Shown here: piece by piece, positions 60,831-64,000 of the stretch
Numbering within the stretch: the stretch's first letter is position 1
Layout: every line of letters begins with the position of its first letter
Assembly (NCBI RefSeq): GCF_023555375.1
Contig: NZ_JAJSEE010000003.1
Coordinates: 62,001-126,000, forward strand
Reading direction: 5' to 3'
Source of the DNA: Guyparkeria hydrothermalis
GTDB taxonomy: Bacteria > Pseudomonadota > Gammaproteobacteria > Halothiobacillales > Halothiobacillaceae
Length of the DNA stretch: 64,000 nt
Notes under the pieces: generated by a model
Told to the model about the DNA's origin: nothing
Database searches by the model: none
What the model saw: the letters and a program-made list of their open reading frames with translations, nothing else
Program-made: the position numbers and the translations under genes

Positions 60831-61706
60831 CTAGTCGCGGGGGGCGAGCGCGTCGACCCAGCCGTCGATCAGGTCGACCCAGCCCTCGAGGGTTGGCTCG
60901 CTTGGCTCGGTGTAGCGTTGCTCGATGGGCCAGCCAAGCGCGTCGCCGAGCTTCTTCGGCCCGCTTTCGGGGTAGTAGGGCGCGTGGATGATCACCCCGT
61001 CACGCCCCTCGAGCGACTCGGCCAGCTCGCTGATGTGTCGGGCGGTGGGCGGCACGCCGGGCACGGGCTCGAGGTAGCCCAGGGTGGGCAGCTCGAGCCA
61101 GTCCATCAGGTAGCGGGTGTCGGCGTGGTGGAATACCGCGCCGGGTGCTCCTGCCACCGTTGCCTGCCACTGGGGCATCCGGGTTTCGATGCGCGCGACC
61201 GCGGCGGCCGCGTTCGCTTCATAGGCCGGTGCGCCGGCCGGGTCGATGTCGGCCAGCCGCTCGGCCAGCGCCGGCAGCAACGTGCGCATCCGGCGCGGAT
61301 CGAGGTTGAAGTGCGGATTGCCCGAGGCGTGCGTATGGCCGGCGCCGGACTCGCCCACGTCGAGCAGTTCGACGTGCTCGGCGGCCTGGAAGTGGCCGGG
61401 CTGGCCAGGCTGGATATCACGGTTGGCGGCCCGCTTGACCGCCACCGGCAGCCAGCCGGCCTCGAGTCCGGCGCCCACCGCGATGACGAGATCGGCGCGG
61501 CGCAGGTCGCGCATCATCGATGGTCTGGCCTGCAGGAAGTGGGCGTCGCGGTCCGGTGGGGCGAGCACGGTCAGGCTGATGCGCTCGCCCCCGACGGCCG
61601 TGGCCAGTGCGCCCATCGAGTTCGTGGTTGCCACGACACGCAGATCCGCGGCGTGGAGCGAGCCCGGCAGCAGGAACGCCAGCGTGATGAGCAGCCGTTT
61701 GAGCAT
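60831..61706 (-). CDS. znuA: Periplasmic zinc-binding protein (ZnuA-like)
   Basis: Captures zinc in the periplasm and delivers it to the permease. The 291 residues have a signal peptide (cleavage about 19, SLHA-AD), then RVVATTNSMGALATAVGGE. Metal ligands of cluster A-I proteins are at the expected places: DRDAHFLQARPSM, GNPHFNLDPRRM, FHHADTRYLMDW and IIHAPYYPESG. The long His/Asp-rich loop of E. coli ZnuA is reduced to a short GHTHASGNPH. It lies 12 bases after the porin gene. Confidence 0.87.
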   Translation of the reverse strand: MLKRLLITLAFLLPGSLHAADLRVVATTNSMGALATAVGGERISLTVLAPPDRDAHFLQARPSMMRDLRRADLVIAVGAGLEAGWLPVAVKRAANRDIQPGQPGHFQAAEHVELLDVGESGAGHTHASGNPHFNLDPRRMRTLLPALAERLADIDPAGAPAYEANAAAAVARIETRMPQWQATVAGAPGAVFHHADTRYLMDWLELPTLGYLEPVPGVPPTARHISELAESLEGRDGVIIHAPYYPESGPKKLGDALGWPIEQRYTEPSEPTLEGWVDLIDGWVDALAPRD

Positions 61707-61718
61707 GATCCGTCTCCC

Positions 61719-63008
61719 TTAGAAGGTGTGCGCGCCGTGAGCGCCGAGGCTCATCTGGTACTGCAGGTAGAACTGCGTGTAATCCTCGCGGTGATCGCCG
61801 ACGGCCCCGCTCACCTGCGCGACCTGGGCACGGATGCGGCTGGTCTCGCTGATGTGCCAGGTGGCTGCCGCCGTCCAGCGTTCGCTTTCGTCGTAATCGG
61901 CGTTGACGGCCGGGCGCGGTCCCCGCTTCTCGTTGGTAAAGCCGACGGCATCGTAGCGCAGACCGACCTCCCAGCGCGGCGCGATGCCGTAGGTTGCCTG
62001 AACATACAGGCCGTCCTCGGAGAAGTCGCGCGCCTCGCCAATCACGCCCGGGTTGCTCTCGTGGTGGGCGACCTCGAGGTTCTTGTCCACCCACAGGTAC
62101 TCGCCGGAGACGCGCCAGTCGCCCTGGCCGTAGGCCCGGCCGGAGTCGTACTTGTAGACGGCATCCACGCCAACCAGGCGTGCGTCACCGTCGAGGCCGT
62201 GCTCGTCCGGTTCGCCATGGTGGTGCATTTCCTGGTGACTGCGGAAAAAGGCCGCCGAGGCGCCCAGCTGTACGGCGTGATCGTGGCCGAGGTCCGGGGA
62301 CCACTTGGCGAACGCCGTCCACAGCCGCGGGGCCTTGTCGCGGTCGGGCAACTCGTGGGCATGCTCGGCCTCGGTGCCCAGGCGTTCGTTGTTGTCGCCC
62401 TGGAATGCCTCGATACCGAACAGCGTGTAGTGATCCCAGGCCGGCAGCCAGGTCAGTTGCAGGCCGGTGTCCGACAGGCCATGGTCGCCCAGCAGGGTGC
62501 GGTAGGCCAGGTTCTGATCGACGAAGTCCCATGCGTGCGGGTGCTTGTCATTCGTGTAGCCGATGCCGGAGTAGAACTTGCCCGCCTTGATCCGCAGCCC
62601 GGCCGGCAGGCCGGTGCTGGCGACGAAGGCCTCCTCGAGCTCCACGTCGCCCTCGTCGGAGATGGCGACGTTCAGGCGCGCGTCAACCATCCCGTCGACG
62701 CTGCCACTAAGGACCACCTCGGTGTGGCGAAGATTGAATCCCTGTTCCAGCCCGTGTTCGTGCCCGCCGTGATCGTCTTCGCCCTCATCCTCGTGACCAT
62801 GCGCGGCGAAGATGCCGGCGGTCTCACCGAGCATCGCATCACCATGGCCGTCGAGGCTGTCGTCGTAGTAGACGCCATCGACGATGACCGAAAGCTTCGG
62901 GTTCAGCGGCAGGGGCGAGTCCTGTGCCTGGACGGGCTGTGCGGTCAGCCACACCGCGGCCCCTGCCAACGCGTAATGACTGGTTTTCAGACGAAGGTGG
63001 CGATTCAT
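61719..63008 (-). CDS. Histidine-rich outer-membrane zinc porin-like protein
   Basis: Predicted outer-membrane beta-barrel for zinc entry. The 429 residues have a signal peptide (about 1-28, QPVQAQ), a His/Asp/Glu-rich segment AAHGHEDEGEDDHGGHEHG (about 69-87), and alternating strands ending in a C-terminal Phe (GAHTF), as in barrel proteins. A second His-rich loop is EMHHHGEPDEHG. It has no TonB-dependent plug, so it is not ZnuD. It leads the zinc operon behind a Zur-like site, with AGGAAG before the start. Confidence 0.75.
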   Translation of the reverse strand: MNRHLRLKTSHYALAGAAVWLTAQPVQAQDSPLPLNPKLSVIVDGVYYDDSLDGHGDAMLGETAGIFAAHGHEDEGEDDHGGHEHGLEQGFNLRHTEVVLSGSVDGMVDARLNVAISDEGDVELEEAFVASTGLPAGLRIKAGKFYSGIGYTNDKHPHAWDFVDQNLAYRTLLGDHGLSDTGLQLTWLPAWDHYTLFGIEAFQGDNNERLGTEAEHAHELPDRDKAPRLWTAFAKWSPDLGHDHAVQLGASAAFFRSHQEMHHHGEPDEHGLDGDARLVGVDAVYKYDSGRAYGQGDWRVSGEYLWVDKNLEVAHHESNPGVIGEARDFSEDGLYVQATYGIAPRWEVGLRYDAVGFTNEKRGPRPAVNADYDESERWTAAATWHISETSRIRAQVAQVSGAVGDHREDYTQFYLQYQMSLGAHGAHTF

Positions 63009-63041
63009 GCGGACAACTTCCTGGTCAACGAAAACGAGCCA

Positions 63042-63058
63042 ATGTTATAACATAACGT
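63042..63058 (-). promoter_or_regulatory. Zur-box-like operator of the zinc operon
   Basis: ATGTTATAACATAACGT is a near-perfect palindrome (ATGTTAT-AAC-ATAACgT) and matches the half-site ATGTTATA of gammaproteobacterial Zur boxes. It lies 34-50 bases upstream of the porin gene, at a promoter position. The gene content downstream (porin, ZnuA, ZnuC, ZnuB) supports zinc control. Confidence 0.7.
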
Positions 63059-63210
63059 CCACGAGCGATGGAAGGCCCGCCATGTCCTGTCGACCAGGTC
63101 GTGTCCGCCGCCTCGGCCTTTAATGGCCGTCGTGCGCATGGTTCGGGTTGTCATGCGGTTGCAACGCGGCCGTCGTAAGGTGCGCCTCCTTTTAATTCAC
63201 GGGAGTGACC

Positions 63211-64000
63211 ATGCGGGGGTTCAACTGGGGGATAGCGCAGCGACTGTGGCTTGGGTTCGGGGCCTTGCTCGTGCTGCTGATTACCGTCGCGAGCGTGTCG
63301 GTGTTCCAGTCACGGGATCTGGCCACGGTCGTGCAGCGGTTGAGTGTCGAGGTGATCGAGCGCGCGCAGCTCTCGCAGATGCTGGTCAGTGAACTGGAGA
63401 CGTTCCAGACCGCGCAGAAAAGCGGGCTGCTGGCCCGTGCGACCCTGAGAATCCCGCAATCGCGCGCGTATTTCGATGCCGCGGAAGCCGCCGCGTTACG
63501 CATCGAGGAGCAGGTCGAGGCGATGCGTTCCGGGCTGAGCCAGCGCGAGCGGGGGTTGATCGAGGCCTTCCGTGCCCCGTGGACGGGGTACCTCGAGGTG
63601 CATGCCGCCGTGCGCGAGAAGGCGGATCAGGGCCAGATCGAGCCGGCGCTGACCCTGCTGGAAAACGACGGCGCGCCGAAGCTGGACGAGGCGCGCGCCT
63701 CGCTGGCGCGGTTGACCGATTTTCTACGCGAGGATCTGGCCATGCAGCGCGAGGCAGTGGCCGATCGCATGGAGCGCAATCGCCTGGTTCTGATCGGCAT
63801 CGTGGTGCTCTCGTTGTTGATCGGAGGGTTGCTCGCGGTCACTACCACCCGCTACCTGCGGGGCAGTCTCGATCGTGTGCTGGCCGTGGCCGCCAGAATC
63901 GTGGATGGCGACCTGACCGCCCGCACCGGGCTGGCCCGCAACGACGAGGTCAGTGCCATGGGCCGGGCCCTCGATGACACCTGCGGGCAGTTCGAGTCCG
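63211..64000 (+). CDS. Methyl-accepting chemotaxis-type transducer, N-terminal part
   Basis: The frame starts at the ATG at 63211 (GGGAG site 6 bases upstream) and runs off the right edge after 263 codons. The visible part begins MRGFNWGIAQRLWLGFGALL. It has one membrane helix (about 13-32), a helical periplasmic sensor domain of the four-helix-bundle type (about 35-190), a second helix (about 195-215, LIGIVVLSLLIGGLLAV) and a HAMP domain (RILDGDLTART-like, RIVDGDLTARTGL). The signalling domain is outside the window, so it could be a chemoreceptor or, less likely, a histidine kinase or cyclase. Confidence 0.75.
   Translation, partial: MRGFNWGIAQRLWLGFGALLVLLITVASVSVFQSRDLATVVQRLSVEVIERAQLSQMLVSELETFQTAQKSGLLARATLRIPQSRAYFDAAEAAALRIEEQVEAMRSGLSQRERGLIEAFRAPWTGYLEVHAAVREKADQGQIEPALTLLENDGAPKLDEARASLARLTDFLREDLAMQREAVADRMERNRLVLIGIVVLSLLIGGLLAVTTTRYLRGSLDRVLAVAARIVDGDLTARTGLARNDEVSAMGRALDDTCGQFES

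Overview
The window is high-GC DNA (mostly near two thirds G+C) from a gammaproteobacterium. The gene order suhB-trmJ-(cysE)-iscR ... ndk-rlmN-pilF-rodZ-ispG-hisS-yfgM-bamB-der, the lspA-fkpB-ispH cluster and the queA-tgt-yajC-secD-secF cluster are all gammaproteobacterial. A flavocytochrome c sulfide dehydrogenase pair (fccA-fccB) points to a sulfur-oxidising chemolithotroph. I infer a Halothiobacillus/Guyparkeria-like or related Chromatiales organism, but the genus is not proven by this sequence.

Layout. 1-3.2 kb: metR (cut by the window edge), then glutathione reductase and a peroxiredoxin-glutaredoxin fusion, with a four-element OxyR-like operator upstream. 3.2-7.2 kb: lysA, lptM, rsmB, and an esterase. 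7.2-8.0 kb: no protein gene, but a long CsrB/RsmZ-type sponge RNA with about 29 GGA motifs, preceded by a GacA/UvrY-type palindrome and ended by a terminator. 8.1-13.8 kb: queuosine (queA, tgt) and Sec (yajC, secD, secF) genes. 13.8-26.5 kb: conserved housekeeping run in which the usual isc operon is missing after iscR. 26.7-29.1 kb: queF, a sugar kinase and cysZ. 29.3-37.8 kb: smc, zipA, ligA, a glycosyltransferase and a PAP2 phosphatase. 38.1-39.8 kb: fccA-fccB. 40.2-48.8 kb: an IMPase-family gene with a heptanucleotide repeat at its stop codon, then a type IV minor-pilin locus (fimT, pilV, pilW, pilX, pilY1, pilE, second fimT) with visibly lower GC. 48.9-54.2 kb: ileS, a repeat-rich gap, lspA-fkpB-ispH. 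54.2-57.5 kb: a DUF3817 protein, ArsR, CsbD, and glnA with a long leader. 57.5-63.0 kb: a possibly Fur-controlled Cys-rich small protein, an SDR, an unknown membrane protein and a probable Zur-controlled zinc uptake operon. 63.2 kb to the end: a chemoreceptor-like gene cut by the edge.

The most interesting non-coding content is (i) the Csr sponge RNA; (ii) a family of non-coding palindromic elements, two of exactly 266 bp with 31-bp terminal inverted repeats, one with a CTAA target duplication, whose internal stems differ in sequence but stay paired; (iii) a sigma-54 promoter and paired NtrC sites for glnA, with one of those 266-bp elements sitting in the transcribed leader; and (iv) two REP-like repeat families. 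No tRNA, rRNA, CRISPR array or transposase gene was recognised.
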